Origin: Myxococcales bacterium
GTDB lineage: Bacteria; Myxococcota; UBA796; SXON01
Direction: 5' to 3'
DNA: 25,510 nt
Assembly: GCA_009692585.1 (NCBI GenBank)
Contig: SHYX01000057.1
Span: 1-25,510 of the forward strand
Shown here: piece by piece, positions 14,723 through 22,280 of the stretch
Layout of the letters: each line of letters opens with the position of its first letter
Numbering within the stretch: the first letter of the stretch is position 1
Made by a program: the position numbers and the translations under genes
The notes under the pieces: model-generated
The model's input: the letters and a program-made list of their open reading frames with translations, nothing else
Databases searched by the model: none
Told to the model about the DNA's origin: nothing

Positions 14723-16170
14723 ACCGGCGCCGTCCGGCTCTTGCCGTTGAGCAGCTCGAGCTTGAAGATCGACAACCCGCCGGCCAGGAGCCGCTTGGCC
14801 TCCGAGAGGCTGGCGATGCTGGCCGCGGTGCGCGCGATGAAGCGAGGGCGCATGTAGAACTTGCGGTGGGAGATCTTGAGGAGATCGAGGATCTGCTCCT
14901 TGGTCAGGTGCTCTTCCCAGCAGGCCGGGACCTCGACGCCGCACAGCGGGTCCTTCATCAGGCGATCCCAACAGTCGGCCGCAAACAGCCCCTTCTTGGC
15001 GCCGTCTTCGAAGGACTCGGTGCCCGGGTAGGGCGAGAAGACCGCGAACACCGCATAGTCGGCGTCGAGCTTGATCATCTCGTCGATGTTCTTCTCGGCG
15101 TCAGCCATCGTGCGCTCGTGGGGGCCGCCGAGCATGATGTAGGCGACGCTGCGGACGCCCTCTTCGCGGCACCACTTGAAGACGCGGTGTACGTCGTCGG
15201 TGTCGCAGTGTTTGCCCCAGACGTCGAGCCCCTCGTTGTTGGTGGACTCCACGCCGAAGTGGATCTTGGTGCAGCCGGTCTCGGCGCAGCGGCGGAGCTG
15301 CTCGCGGGTGGTACCGGCGATCGTGGTCTTGTAGCCCCAGTTGAACTTCAGGCCGCGCCGCTCGATCCCGTCGCAGAACTTCATCGCCCACTGGCTGTTG
15401 GGCGTGAACAGGTCGTCGATGAAGTGGGTCTCGGTGATCCCGAGAGAGACGCAGTGCTCCATCTCGTCGAGGATGTTGTCGATGTCACGCATCCGGTACT
15501 GCTTCTTGTAGGTGAGGCAGAACGGGCAGGAATGCGGGCAGCCGCGGCTGGTGATCGCCGTGGTGTTCAGCGGCTGCTTGCAGCCGGGCAGGTAGTACTC
15601 GCGGAAGCGGGTGCGACTGCGATCGGGCCAGGGGTAGGCGTCGAGCGACTTGGTGCTCTTGCGCTCCTTGTTCTTGACGATCTCGCCATCGTCACCCCGA
15701 AACCACACACCGTCGATGCCCTCCCATGACTTGCCGGCGTCGTAGGCCTGCACCATCTCCAGGAACGCGTCCTCGCCGTCGCCGGTCAGGATCGCGTCGG
15801 CGTCCTTGAGCTGCGCCGCATAGTCGGGGAACATCGAGCAGTGCGGCCCACCCAGGACGATCTTCGCCTTGGGATTGAGCTTGCGCACGGTGTTGATGGT
15901 CATCTGCACGTCCGGCAGCGAGTGCGTGTAGGTGCTGATGCCGACGATGTCGAGCGGGTAGCGCTTGAGCTGCGCTTCGAACTCGGGGTAGTCGAGGTCG
16001 TCGACGACGGGGTCGAAGATCTCGGCCACGTACTTGGACCGCTTCTCGATGGCGGCCTGGATGTACATCAGGCCGAGCGGCGGGAAGCAGTACACCCCAT
16101 AGGCCATGGCCTTGGGAATGCCGGCCCACACACGAAGCTGCTCAGGAGGATTGAGAAGGGTGATGTCCAC
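14719..16170 (-). CDS. Radical SAM protein with N-terminal B12-binding domain
   Basis: The 483-residue enzyme has an N-terminal cobalamin-binding Rossmann domain (about 1-150: LLNPPE, then DIVGISTYTHS, then KIVLGGPH) and a radical SAM core. The iron-sulfur cysteines are C211, C215 and C218 in RGCPHSCPFC. GVEST follows in the core, with a later IMLGGPHE. This is the class of BchE, HpnJ-like and class B methyltransferase enzymes, which methylate or rearrange unactivated carbons. No C-terminal extra domain is recognised, so the substrate is open. The GTG at 16170 has AGGAG seven bases upstream that overlaps the preceding gene's stop, so it is coupled to the membrane methyltransferase-like gene. 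A lipid or isoprenoid substrate is suggested by that neighbour only. Confidence 0.92.
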   Translation of the reverse strand: MDITLLNPPEQLRVWAGIPKAMAYGVYCFPPLGLMYIQAAIEKRSKYVAEIFDPVVDDLDYPEFEAQLKRYPLDIVGISTYTHSLPDVQMTINTVRKLNPKAKIVLGGPHCSMFPDYAAQLKDADAILTGDGEDAFLEMVQAYDAGKSWEGIDGVWFRGDDGEIVKNKERKSTKSLDAYPWPDRSRTRFREYYLPGCKQPLNTTAITSRGCPHSCPFCLTYKKQYRMRDIDNILDEMEHCVSLGITETHFIDDLFTPNSQWAMKFCDGIERRGLKFNWGYKTTIAGTTREQLRRCAETGCTKIHFGVESTNNEGLDVWGKHCDTDDVHRVFKWCREEGVRSVAYIMLGGPHERTMADAEKNIDEMIKLDADYAVFAVFSPYPGTESFEDGAKKGLFAADCWDRLMKDPLCGVEVPACWEEHLTKEQILDLLKISHRKFYMRPRFIARTAASIASLSEAKRLLAGGLSIFKLELLNGKSRTAPV

Positions 16171-16179
16171 GAGTGGCTC

Positions 16180-16737
16180 CTAGTTCGAAGAGAAGGGAGG
16201 GCGCACGCCGAAGAGGCGCCAGGGAAAGAAAAGTGGGACTTCGCGGCGGTACTTGTCGTACTCCGCGCCGAAGATCTCGATGAGCTGCGGCTCCTGGCGC
16301 CACACCTTCTCCAAGAGCGAGCCGGTCAGCAACAGGGGCGCGAGGATGGCCACGAAGGTCAGCGAGTTGAGCGCCACCCCCACCGCCAGGAATCCCAGCA
16401 GCTTTCCGATGACGGAAGGGTTGCGACTGTAGGCGTAGATGCCAGAACGAACCATCCGAATCGTACGACCAGCCGTCGGGGACGGGCTCCCTTTTCCCTC
16501 GACGACCAGCTCGGCATAGGTGACGCCGACGAAGGCGAGCCCGGCGACGAGGAGACCCGCGGCGACCCAGTAGTTCGCCGGCATCGGTACAAAACCACTC
16601 TCGAATCCCAGGCGTGCATCCAACCACATTGCCAGGCACGCGATAAGGAATGTGAGCGGAAAAAGCACCGGGATGTACACCTTGCTCACCATGAGCAGGA
16701 TTTGCGGAGAGAGGGCAACGCGGACGAGTCGGAGCAT
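16180..16737 (-). CDS. Isoprenylcysteine/phospholipid methyltransferase-like membrane protein
   Basis: The 185-residue protein has four to five hydrophobic segments and the C-terminal signature of the ICMT/PEMT group: GIYAYSRNPSVIG (99-111), then a RQEPQLIEIFGAEYDKYRREVP block (147-168) ending in LFFPW. In this group the SAM-binding site is formed by the R-N-P loop, the Glu and the Y-x-x-Y segment, all present. Bacterial members methylate lipids or other membrane-borne acceptors. The ATG at 16737 lies 23 bases from the divergent lipoprotein gene, with a symmetric -10-like sequence between them. It is the first gene of a two-gene unit with the radical SAM/B12 protein, so both may act on one lipid. 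A NnrU-like role is less likely. Confidence 0.88.
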   Translation of the reverse strand: MLRLVRVALSPQILLMVSKVYIPVLFPLTFLIACLAMWLDARLGFESGFVPMPANYWVAAGLLVAGLAFVGVTYAELVVEGKGSPSPTAGRTIRMVRSGIYAYSRNPSVIGKLLGFLAVGVALNSLTFVAILAPLLLTGSLLEKVWRQEPQLIEIFGAEYDKYRREVPLFFPWRLFGVRPPFSSN

Positions 16738-16746
16738 GCCACCCGC

Positions 16747-16754
16747 TATACTAC
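16747..16754. promoter_or_regulatory. Symmetric -10 element between divergent genes
   Basis: On the plus strand TATACT (16747-16752) matches five of six -10 positions and ends exactly eight bases before the ATG at 16761. On the minus strand TAGTAT (16754-16749) overlaps it and lies 11 bases before the ATG at 16737. The whole intergenic space is 23 bases. No -35 is apparent. This fits a promoter that can fire in both directions, with a leaderless plus-strand transcript. Confidence 0.45.
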
Positions 16755-16760
16755 CGAACG

Positions 16761-17573
16761 ATGCGCCCGTTGTTTGTAATGGTCGCCACGCTCCTGGCGC
16801 TGATGGTCTCAGGATGCGGGGAGGATCCCATCCTCAAGCGAGCCCGTGAACAAGCGGGGGCCGACGCTGCCGCGTCGTCCGCGGCTCCGCCGCCGCCCGG
16901 CGCGCCGCCGGGTTCCGCCGCCGCCACACCCCCCGCCGCTGGCGCCGAGGCGCCGGGCGACCCCGGGGCGCAGGCGCCGGGCCTCCCCGGCGGTGCCGGT
17001 GCCACGCCTCCGGCGGACCCCTCGATTCCGCCGCCCGGGGGGTCGATCGGCGCGCCCGGCAGCGCGAACCCCTCCCAGGCGGCGGGCAAGCCGGGCGTGC
17101 CCGTCGAGCCCAAGCCAGCCCCGGAAGGGGCGCCCGGGGGCGGGCCCCCGGGGATTCCTGGCGTGGGGGCCCCAGGCGGCAGCGGGGCAGCGGCCCCGCT
17201 GCCGCCGCCCCCTTCGGGACCGACGTTGACCGTCTCCGGCGTCGTCGCCTACGCCGGATGGAAGGCAGGCGAAGTGCGGGTCGATGGCTTCGACGGGGAT
17301 CACTCCCGCCACGGCCTCCACCCGGGGGTGGTGGTGTCCACCCGAATCGATCGCCCCGGTCCGTTTACGCTCACGGTTGCCCAGGGGCTCGGCAAGTTGT
17401 ACATCGAGGCGGCGGTCGACGAGGACAAAGACGGGAAGCCGGGGCCGCTCGACCCCATGGGCGCCGCCGACCGGTACCCGGTGACCGTCGGCGACAAAGA
17501 CATCGTGGGCCTGACGATCACCCTCGTCAAGCGTGAGCCGCCGCCGGGCGGGGGGAAGGGGAAGGACTTCTGA
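16761..17573 (+). CDS. Pro/Gly/Ala-rich lipoprotein with one DxDxDG domain
   Basis: The 270-residue product starts at ATG 16761 with a clean lipoprotein signal (LMVSGC, Cys19). Residues about 40-152 are almost only Pro, Gly and Ala, an extended linker able to cross the periplasm or wall; it lacks the strict three-residue period of collagen. Residues about 153-262 form a beta-rich domain with AAVDEDKDGKPGPLDPM, then DRYPVTVGDKDIVGLTITLV. The same pattern occurs four times in the lipoprotein encoded at 20666, so both belong to one family, unknown to me. The D-x-D-x-D-G stretch could bind calcium. The gene opens the operon that holds three nucleotide-sugar genes. It is probably a surface-anchored structural or carbohydrate-binding protein; that is inference. 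Confidence 0.8.
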   Translation: MRPLFVMVATLLALMVSGCGEDPILKRAREQAGADAAASSAAPPPPGAPPGSAAATPPAAGAEAPGDPGAQAPGLPGGAGATPPADPSIPPPGGSIGAPGSANPSQAAGKPGVPVEPKPAPEGAPGGGPPGIPGVGAPGGSGAAAPLPPPPSGPTLTVSGVVAYAGWKAGEVRVDGFDGDHSRHGLHPGVVVSTRIDRPGPFTLTVAQGLGKLYIEAAVDEDKDGKPGPLDPMGAADRYPVTVGDKDIVGLTITLVKREPPPGGGKGKDF

Positions 17574-17576
17574 GGG

Positions 17577-17585
17577 TGCTACACT
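17577..17585 (+). promoter_or_regulatory. Possible extended -10 before the DegT-fold gene
   Basis: TGCTACACT contains TACACT with the TG of an extended -10 element. The hexamer ends eight bases before the ATG at 17594, the same spacing as at 16747-16761. It would give a leaderless internal transcript of the sugar genes, independent of the upstream lipoprotein. Confidence 0.35.
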
Positions 17586-17593
17586 CCCGGCGG

Positions 17594-18808
17594 ATGACTC
17601 GTCGGGAGCAGATCGCCGCGCTGGTGCGCGAGGAGATGGCGGGTTTGCCTCTGGAAGAGGCGGACGCCGCCGATGGCCACCCCTTGGTGCTGGCGCCCTA
17701 CGGTGCCGATGAGGTGCTGGGCGCGCTCGACTCGTTGCTCAGCACGCGGGTGACCATGGGCGACAAGGTGCGCGCCTTCGAAGCCGAGTGGGCGGCGTTC
17801 TGCGGCGGAACGCATGGGGTGATGGTCAACAGCGGCAGCTCCGCGGTGCTGTTGATGTTGGCCGCGATGCTCGAGACCGGGCGCCTTCAGCCCGGCGACG
17901 AGGTCCTGTGCCCGGCGGTGACCTGGTCCACGTCGCTGTTCCCGATCGCGCAGTGCGGCCTGGTCCCGGTGTTGGTCGACGTCGACCCGACGACGCTCTG
18001 CATCGACCCTGCCTCGGCGCGCGCCGCCCGCACAAACCGAACGCGCGCGGTGCTGGCCGTCCACCTGCTCGGCCAGGCCGCCGCGGTCGAAGCCTTCGAC
18101 GATCTGCTGGTGTTGGAAGATGCCTGCGGCGCGCACGGAGCCGTCCACCGGGGACGCCGTGTGGGCGCCCTGGGTGCGGCCTCGGCATTCAGCTTCTTCT
18201 TTTCCCACCACATCTCCACGATCGAAGGCGGGATGGTCGTCACCCGCGACGCCAAGGTGGCCGATGCGCTGCGCTCGCTGCGCGCGCACGGTTGGGTGCG
18301 CGAGCGGGCCGACAAAGCGGAGTGGGCCGCCCGCTGCCCGCAGATCGACCCGCGTTTCCTCTTCGTCTCCGCCGGCTACAACCTGCGCCCCACCGAACTC
18401 GCCGGGGCCTTCGGCCTGGTTCAGGCGCGCCGCCTCCCGGCGTGGCTGGCGCGCCGGCGGCAGAACCACGCCGACTGGTGCGCGGCGCTCGGCGGTCTGG
18501 TCACCGTCTTCCCCGAGGCACCCGGCACCGAGCACGCCGGCTTCGCGTTTCCGATGCTCTGCGAGGGCGATCGTGCCTCGCTGATGAGACATCTCGAACA
18601 ACATCGCATCGAGACCAGGCCGATCTCGGGCAGCAACCTTGCCCGCCAGCCGGCCTTCGAGCGGGTACCGGGCGCTCGGGCGCCGGTCCCGCTGCCGGTG
18701 GCCGACCGCGTCCACGAGCAGGGTCTTTTCGTCGGCAATCACCACGCATTCGGGCGCGCCCACGGCGCCCGGCTGCGCGAGGTCATCAGCTCCTGGAGGA
18801 AACCATGA
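17594..18808 (+). CDS. DegT-fold enzyme, ColD/RfbH-like 3-dehydratase
   Basis: The 404-residue PLP-fold protein belongs to the DegT/DnrJ/EryC1/StrS family. The PLP phosphate-binding segment NSGSSA (79-84) and the Asp pairing with the pyridine nitrogen (E-D176-A-C-G-A-H-G) are present. At the position of the usual PLP-bound lysine, in [15 protein letters not shown] (199-213), it has His205. His here is the hallmark of GDP-4-keto-6-deoxymannose 3-dehydratase (ColD) and CDP-hexulose 3-dehydrase (RfbH), which remove the C3 hydroxyl instead of transferring an amino group. I did not see the extra cysteine cluster of RfbH, so ColD is closer. ATG 17594 was preferred to GTG 17576 for its spacing to TGCTACACT. 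It is coupled to the next gene by an ATGA overlap. Confidence 0.82.
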   Translation: MTRREQIAALVREEMAGLPLEEADAADGHPLVLAPYGADEVLGALDSLLSTRVTMGDKVRAFEAEWAAFCGGTHGVMVNSGSSAVLLMLAAMLETGRLQPGDEVLCPAVTWSTSLFPIAQCGLVPVLVDVDPTTLCIDPASARAARTNRTRAVLAVHLLGQAAAVEAFDDLLVLEDACGAHGAVHRGRRVGALGAASAFSFFFSHHISTIEGGMVVTRDAKVADALRSLRAHGWVRERADKAEWAARCPQIDPRFLFVSAGYNLRPTELAGAFGLVQARRLPAWLARRRQNHADWCAALGGLVTVFPEAPGTEHAGFAFPMLCEGDRASLMRHLEQHRIETRPISGSNLARQPAFERVPGARAPVPLPVADRVHEQGLFVGNHHAFGRAHGARLREVISSWRKP

Positions 18809-19731
18809 AGATTGTCGTGACCGGAGGCGCCGGCTACGTCGGCAGTGTGCTGGTGCCCTACCTCCTGGGCCTTGGTCATCGGGTGCACGTGGTCGACATC
18901 CTCAAGTTCGGGGTCGAGCCGATCCTCGGCTGTTTCATCCATCCCAACTTCAGCTTTCGCCATGGGGACGTGCTCGACCTGCCCGCGCTCAAGGCCGAGC
19001 TTGCCGACGCCGAGGCCGTGGTTCACCTCGCCGCGGTCGTTGGCTATCCGGCCTGCAAGAAGTGGCCGGACGAAGCTAAAAAAACAAATCTTGAGGGGAC
19101 TCGCGCCGTTCTGGACCACCTCCGCCCGAACGCTCGCTTCATCAACTTCTCCACCGGCAGCAACTACGGGGAGGTCGTCGGCGTCTGCGACGAAGAAACT
19201 CCGCTCAATCCACTGTCGCTCTATGGTGAGACGAAGACCGCGGCCGAGCATATGGCCATGTCGCGACCGAACAGCGTCGCCCTGCGCTTCGCCACCGCCT
19301 TCGGCCTCTCGCCGCGCCTGCGCCTGGATCTGATGATCAACGACTTCGCCTACCAGGCGCTGGTGAATCGCTACCTCCTGGTGTACGAACGGCACTTTCG
19401 ACGCACCTTTATCCATGTCCACGACATGGCGCGCGTGGTCCCGCACCTGCTGGACAACTGGGACCGCGCCAGGGACCGCGTGCTCAACGTGGGCCACGAG
19501 TCGATGAATTTCACCAAGGAGGACATCACCCTGCTCCTCCAAAAGAAAATAAACTTTCATCTATACTTTGCCGACGTCGGCAGCGACGAGGACAAGCGCG
19601 ACTACGAGGTGAGCTACGCCCGCATCCGCGACCTGGGCTTCCACACCGCGATCGACATCGATCGCGGGCTCAACGAGCTGATCGGCGGCCTGTCGCACGT
19701 GCGCATCCGCAACCCCTACAGCAACGTGTGA
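18805..19731 (+). CDS. NAD-dependent nucleotide-sugar epimerase/dehydratase
   Basis: The 308-residue enzyme is an extended short-chain dehydrogenase. The NAD loop is TGGAGYVGS (6-14), and the catalytic Ser/Thr lies in NFSTGSNYG, with Tyr140 and Lys144 in SLYGETK. The acceptor-side sequence FRRTFIHVHDMARVV is the usual RDF-[IV]-HVDD region of nucleotide-sugar enzymes. Substrate cannot be read from the sequence. The ATG at 18805 overlaps the previous stop (ATGA) and has GGAGG six bases upstream, the best ribosome-binding site in the operon. It lies between a 3-dehydratase-like gene and a GDP-fucose-synthase-like gene, so a 4-keto sugar epimerase or reductase acting in the same pathway is likely. 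A local AT-rich run (near 19078-19090, 19545-19566) is unusual for this DNA. Confidence 0.9.
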   Translation: MKIVVTGGAGYVGSVLVPYLLGLGHRVHVVDILKFGVEPILGCFIHPNFSFRHGDVLDLPALKAELADAEAVVHLAAVVGYPACKKWPDEAKKTNLEGTRAVLDHLRPNARFINFSTGSNYGEVVGVCDEETPLNPLSLYGETKTAAEHMAMSRPNSVALRFATAFGLSPRLRLDLMINDFAYQALVNRYLLVYERHFRRTFIHVHDMARVVPHLLDNWDRARDRVLNVGHESMNFTKEDITLLLQKKINFHLYFADVGSDEDKRDYEVSYARIRDLGFHTAIDIDRGLNELIGGLSHVRIRNPYSNV

Positions 19732-20684
19732 GCATGCACGCGACCTGGAGCGAGACCCTGTCGCTGTCCGGGGCGCGGGTGCTCGTCACCGGCGGGCACG
19801 GGTTCCTCGGAAAACACGTCACTGCCGCGCTCGTGGAGGCCGGCGCGGTGGCGATCCCCGTGGGGCGAGCCGACGCCCAACTCGGCGATCCGGGCCAGGT
19901 GGCCCGGCTCTTCGCGGACCACGCGCCCGATCTGGTGGTGCACGCCGCGGCGGTCGGCGGCGGGATCGGATGGATGAAGGAGCACCCCGCGACGGCGCTG
20001 TCCGGAAACCTGCTCGCCAACACCAACGTGCTCGACGCCGCGTTCCGCGCCGGGGTGCGGCGCCTGCTCGGTGTCTCGTCGGCCTGCGCCTACGCGCGGG
20101 ACGCGGCCCAGCCCATGTCGGAAGACCGGATCTACGAGGGCGAGCCCGAGCCGACCAACGGTCCCTACGGCCACGCCAAGCGAATGCTGATGCGCCACGG
20201 CGCCGCACTCGGGCAGGAGTTCGGCTTCGATACTGTCTTTGTCGTGCCCACCAACCTCTACGGACCGGGCGAGTCCTTCGATCCGGCGCGCTCGCACGTG
20301 GTCGGCGGGTTGGTGCGCCGTTTCGAGGTCGCTCGCCGTGCCGGCGACGCGTCGGTCGCCTGCTGGGGCAGCGGGCAGGCCACCCGCGACCTGCTCTACG
20401 TCACCGACGCCGCCGCGCTCATCCTGCGTGCGCTCCAAGCGGGCGGCGGCCCGGAGCCGGTCAACCTCGGCAGCGGGGTCGAGCGCACGATCGCAGAGAT
20501 CGCCCTGGCCACCGCGGGCGCGTGTGGCTTCCGAGGCAGCATCGCGTGGGATACCAGCAAGCCGGACGGGATGCCCAGGAAACAGCTCGATGACCGGCTT
20601 GCGCGCTCCCGGCTGGGGCCGTACGCCCTCACCGGCCTCAACGAGGGTCTGGCGGAGACGGTCGCGTGTTTCCGCTCCTCCTGA
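19728..20684 (+). CDS. GDP-fucose synthase/ColC-like epimerase-reductase
   Basis: The 318-residue SDR is close to GDP-L-fucose synthase (Fcl/WcaG) and colitose ColC. The NADP loop is TGGHGFLG (21-28), followed by VVHAAAVGGGIGWM. Ser118, Tyr147 and Lys151 (NGPYGHAK) form the reductase triad. Cys120 in SSACAY and His190 in ARSHVVGG align with the Cys109 and His179 epimerase acid/base residues of E. coli Fcl, so epimerisation as well as reduction is expected. VVPTNLYGPGESFDP and CWGSGQATRDLLYVTDAA are near-diagnostic. Paired with a ColD-like enzyme, C5 epimerisation and C4 reduction of a 3,6-dideoxy sugar is the natural reading; plain GDP-fucose formation is the alternative. The GTG at 19728 overlaps the preceding stop (GTGA); ATG 19734 is also possible. 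Confidence 0.9.
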   Translation: MSMHATWSETLSLSGARVLVTGGHGFLGKHVTAALVEAGAVAIPVGRADAQLGDPGQVARLFADHAPDLVVHAAAVGGGIGWMKEHPATALSGNLLANTNVLDAAFRAGVRRLLGVSSACAYARDAAQPMSEDRIYEGEPEPTNGPYGHAKRMLMRHGAALGQEFGFDTVFVVPTNLYGPGESFDPARSHVVGGLVRRFEVARRAGDASVACWGSGQATRDLLYVTDAAALILRALQAGGGPEPVNLGSGVERTIAEIALATAGACGFRGSIAWDTSKPDGMPRKQLDDRLARSRLGPYALTGLNEGLAETVACFRSS

Positions 20685-22240
20685 GCCTCGCCTGCATCGA
20701 GCGGGTCACCGATCGTGCCGTCCCTCTGGATCCGCGCTTCTACGAGGGCGGCAGCGATGCCAACAATCCTGGCGCCGGGTCGGGCCAGCTCGGGCTGCCC
20801 TGGGCGGCCGAGACCGGCGACAAGGTCGAGCTCAGCTTCGCGATCTCGGGACACGAGCCGGGGACGGTCCAACTCGATGTGGTCGTGAAGGACGCCGCCG
20901 CCCCAGGGGGACTGAAGCGGGTGGGTCGGGTCGAGGGCGCCGAGTCCCCGCTGATCTTCTCGGTGCCGACGTCGATCAAGGCCTTCGCCGTCGAGGTCTT
21001 CCAGGACGTGACCCAGGACGGGCCATCCGCGGACGACCCCTATGCCACCGTGAAGATCGACATGAGCGCCCTGCCTGAGGGGCCCATCCCCGTGGTGCTC
21101 GTGGTCGGTGCCCGCCCTGTGCCCACGGGCGGCGGACCCGAGGGGGGCGGCGGCGGAATGGCCGAGCCCTGGGTGGGCTACGACGGGGAGACAGTGACCT
21201 TCAACGCGGTGATCCTCAGCGACGCAGACGGCGAGATCCAGGTGGACTTCGCGGAGATCGACTCGGCCGCCCCCGGCGGACAGAAACGGGTCGGCCAGCT
21301 CCGGCTGCCCGTCGCCGGCGCGTTCTCGGTCGAGGTCCCCAAATCGCTGGAGAAGTTCCGAATCGAAGCCTTCCGGGATCGCGATGGCGACGGCCCCCTG
21401 GGCGATGATCCCTACGCTGAGCTCACGACGACCGTCGCGAACATCGGCGCCGCGACCGTCACGCTGCAACTCGTGGCCGGGAGCCGGGGCCAGGCCGGCA
21501 GCGGGGGCGACGGAGCGGGCGCGGGTCCGGGTCCGGTGGGTCCCGCCGTCAAGCCGCAAGCGCCATGGGCCGACGTGTCCGGGCCGACGGTCACCTTCGC
21601 CGCCGACGTCGTCACCGCGACTGCGGGAGAGGTCCAGATCGACCTGAACCAGGCTGACCCGACCGCGCCGGGCGGTCAGAAGCGCGTCGGCCAGGTGCGG
21701 CTGATGGGCGCCGGCCCGCTCACCTTCCCCGTACCGACGAGCGTGAGTTCCTTCAGCATCGAGGCCTTCCAAGATCTCGACCACGACGGGCCCGACGGCG
21801 ACGAACCCTTCGCGGCGCTCACCGTCGCCGCGGCCGAGGTCCAGACCCACGCCACGCTGACCCTCGTCGTGGGCGCACGCCGGCAACCCGGAGCGCCGAG
21901 CGCGCCCGCGCCACCCCCGTCCGCCGCCGCCGCCCTCCCCGCCGGCCCCTCGGTCGTGCTCAGCGGATCGGTTCGAGCCGCCACAAAACAGAAGGTGGTC
22001 ATCGATATCTTCCAGGCCGGCGCGGGGGGCGGCTCCGCGCGGAAGCACCTGTACAAGACCGAGACGACCACGACGACCTGGGAGCTCCGGGTGCCGACCG
22101 GACTGGGGGCGATCGAGATCGACGCGTACCAGGACGCCACCGGGGACGGGTTCACCCCCGACGACGTCGTGACGCGCTACGCCGAGAAGCTCGTCGTGAG
22201 CGAGAGCGACATCAAGAGTCTGGACCTCGCCTTGCGGTGA
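20666..22240 (+). CDS. Lipoprotein with four copies of a DxDxDG beta-rich domain
   Basis: The 524-residue product starts at a GTG with GGAG eight bases upstream and overlaps the previous gene by 19 bases. The signal is only nine residues (MFPLLLSLAC, Cys10). Four repeats of about 100 residues lie near 50-150, 170-272, 305-405 and 428-524, separated by Gly/Pro/Ala linkers. Each has a strand-rich start, an A-P-G-G-x-K-R-V-G-type turn (degenerate in repeat four), a V-P-x-S/G-x-x-x-F/I-x-I/V-E segment and a D-x-x-x-D-G-x-x-x-x-D-D/E-P loop, clearest as RDRDGDGPLGDDPYA. The loop may bind calcium. The same domain occurs once in the lipoprotein at 16761. I know no family for it. It is likely a surface-exposed structural or ligand-binding rod. 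Confidence 0.82.
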   Translation: MFPLLLSLACIERVTDRAVPLDPRFYEGGSDANNPGAGSGQLGLPWAAETGDKVELSFAISGHEPGTVQLDVVVKDAAAPGGLKRVGRVEGAESPLIFSVPTSIKAFAVEVFQDVTQDGPSADDPYATVKIDMSALPEGPIPVVLVVGARPVPTGGGPEGGGGGMAEPWVGYDGETVTFNAVILSDADGEIQVDFAEIDSAAPGGQKRVGQLRLPVAGAFSVEVPKSLEKFRIEAFRDRDGDGPLGDDPYAELTTTVANIGAATVTLQLVAGSRGQAGSGGDGAGAGPGPVGPAVKPQAPWADVSGPTVTFAADVVTATAGEVQIDLNQADPTAPGGQKRVGQVRLMGAGPLTFPVPTSVSSFSIEAFQDLDHDGPDGDEPFAALTVAAAEVQTHATLTLVVGARRQPGAPSAPAPPPSAAAALPAGPSVVLSGSVRAATKQKVVIDIFQAGAGGGSARKHLYKTETTTTTWELRVPTGLGAIEIDAYQDATGDGFTPDDVVTRYAEKLVVSESDIKSLDLALR

Positions 22241-22280
22241 GTGTTGACGTTAGGGTGACTCTCCCCCGGTGGAACTCCCG

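Noticed and set aside
16880..17220. Collagen-like domain in the Pro/Gly-rich lipoprotein
   Set aside because: Gly does not recur every third residue for more than a few units, so a triple helix is unlikely.
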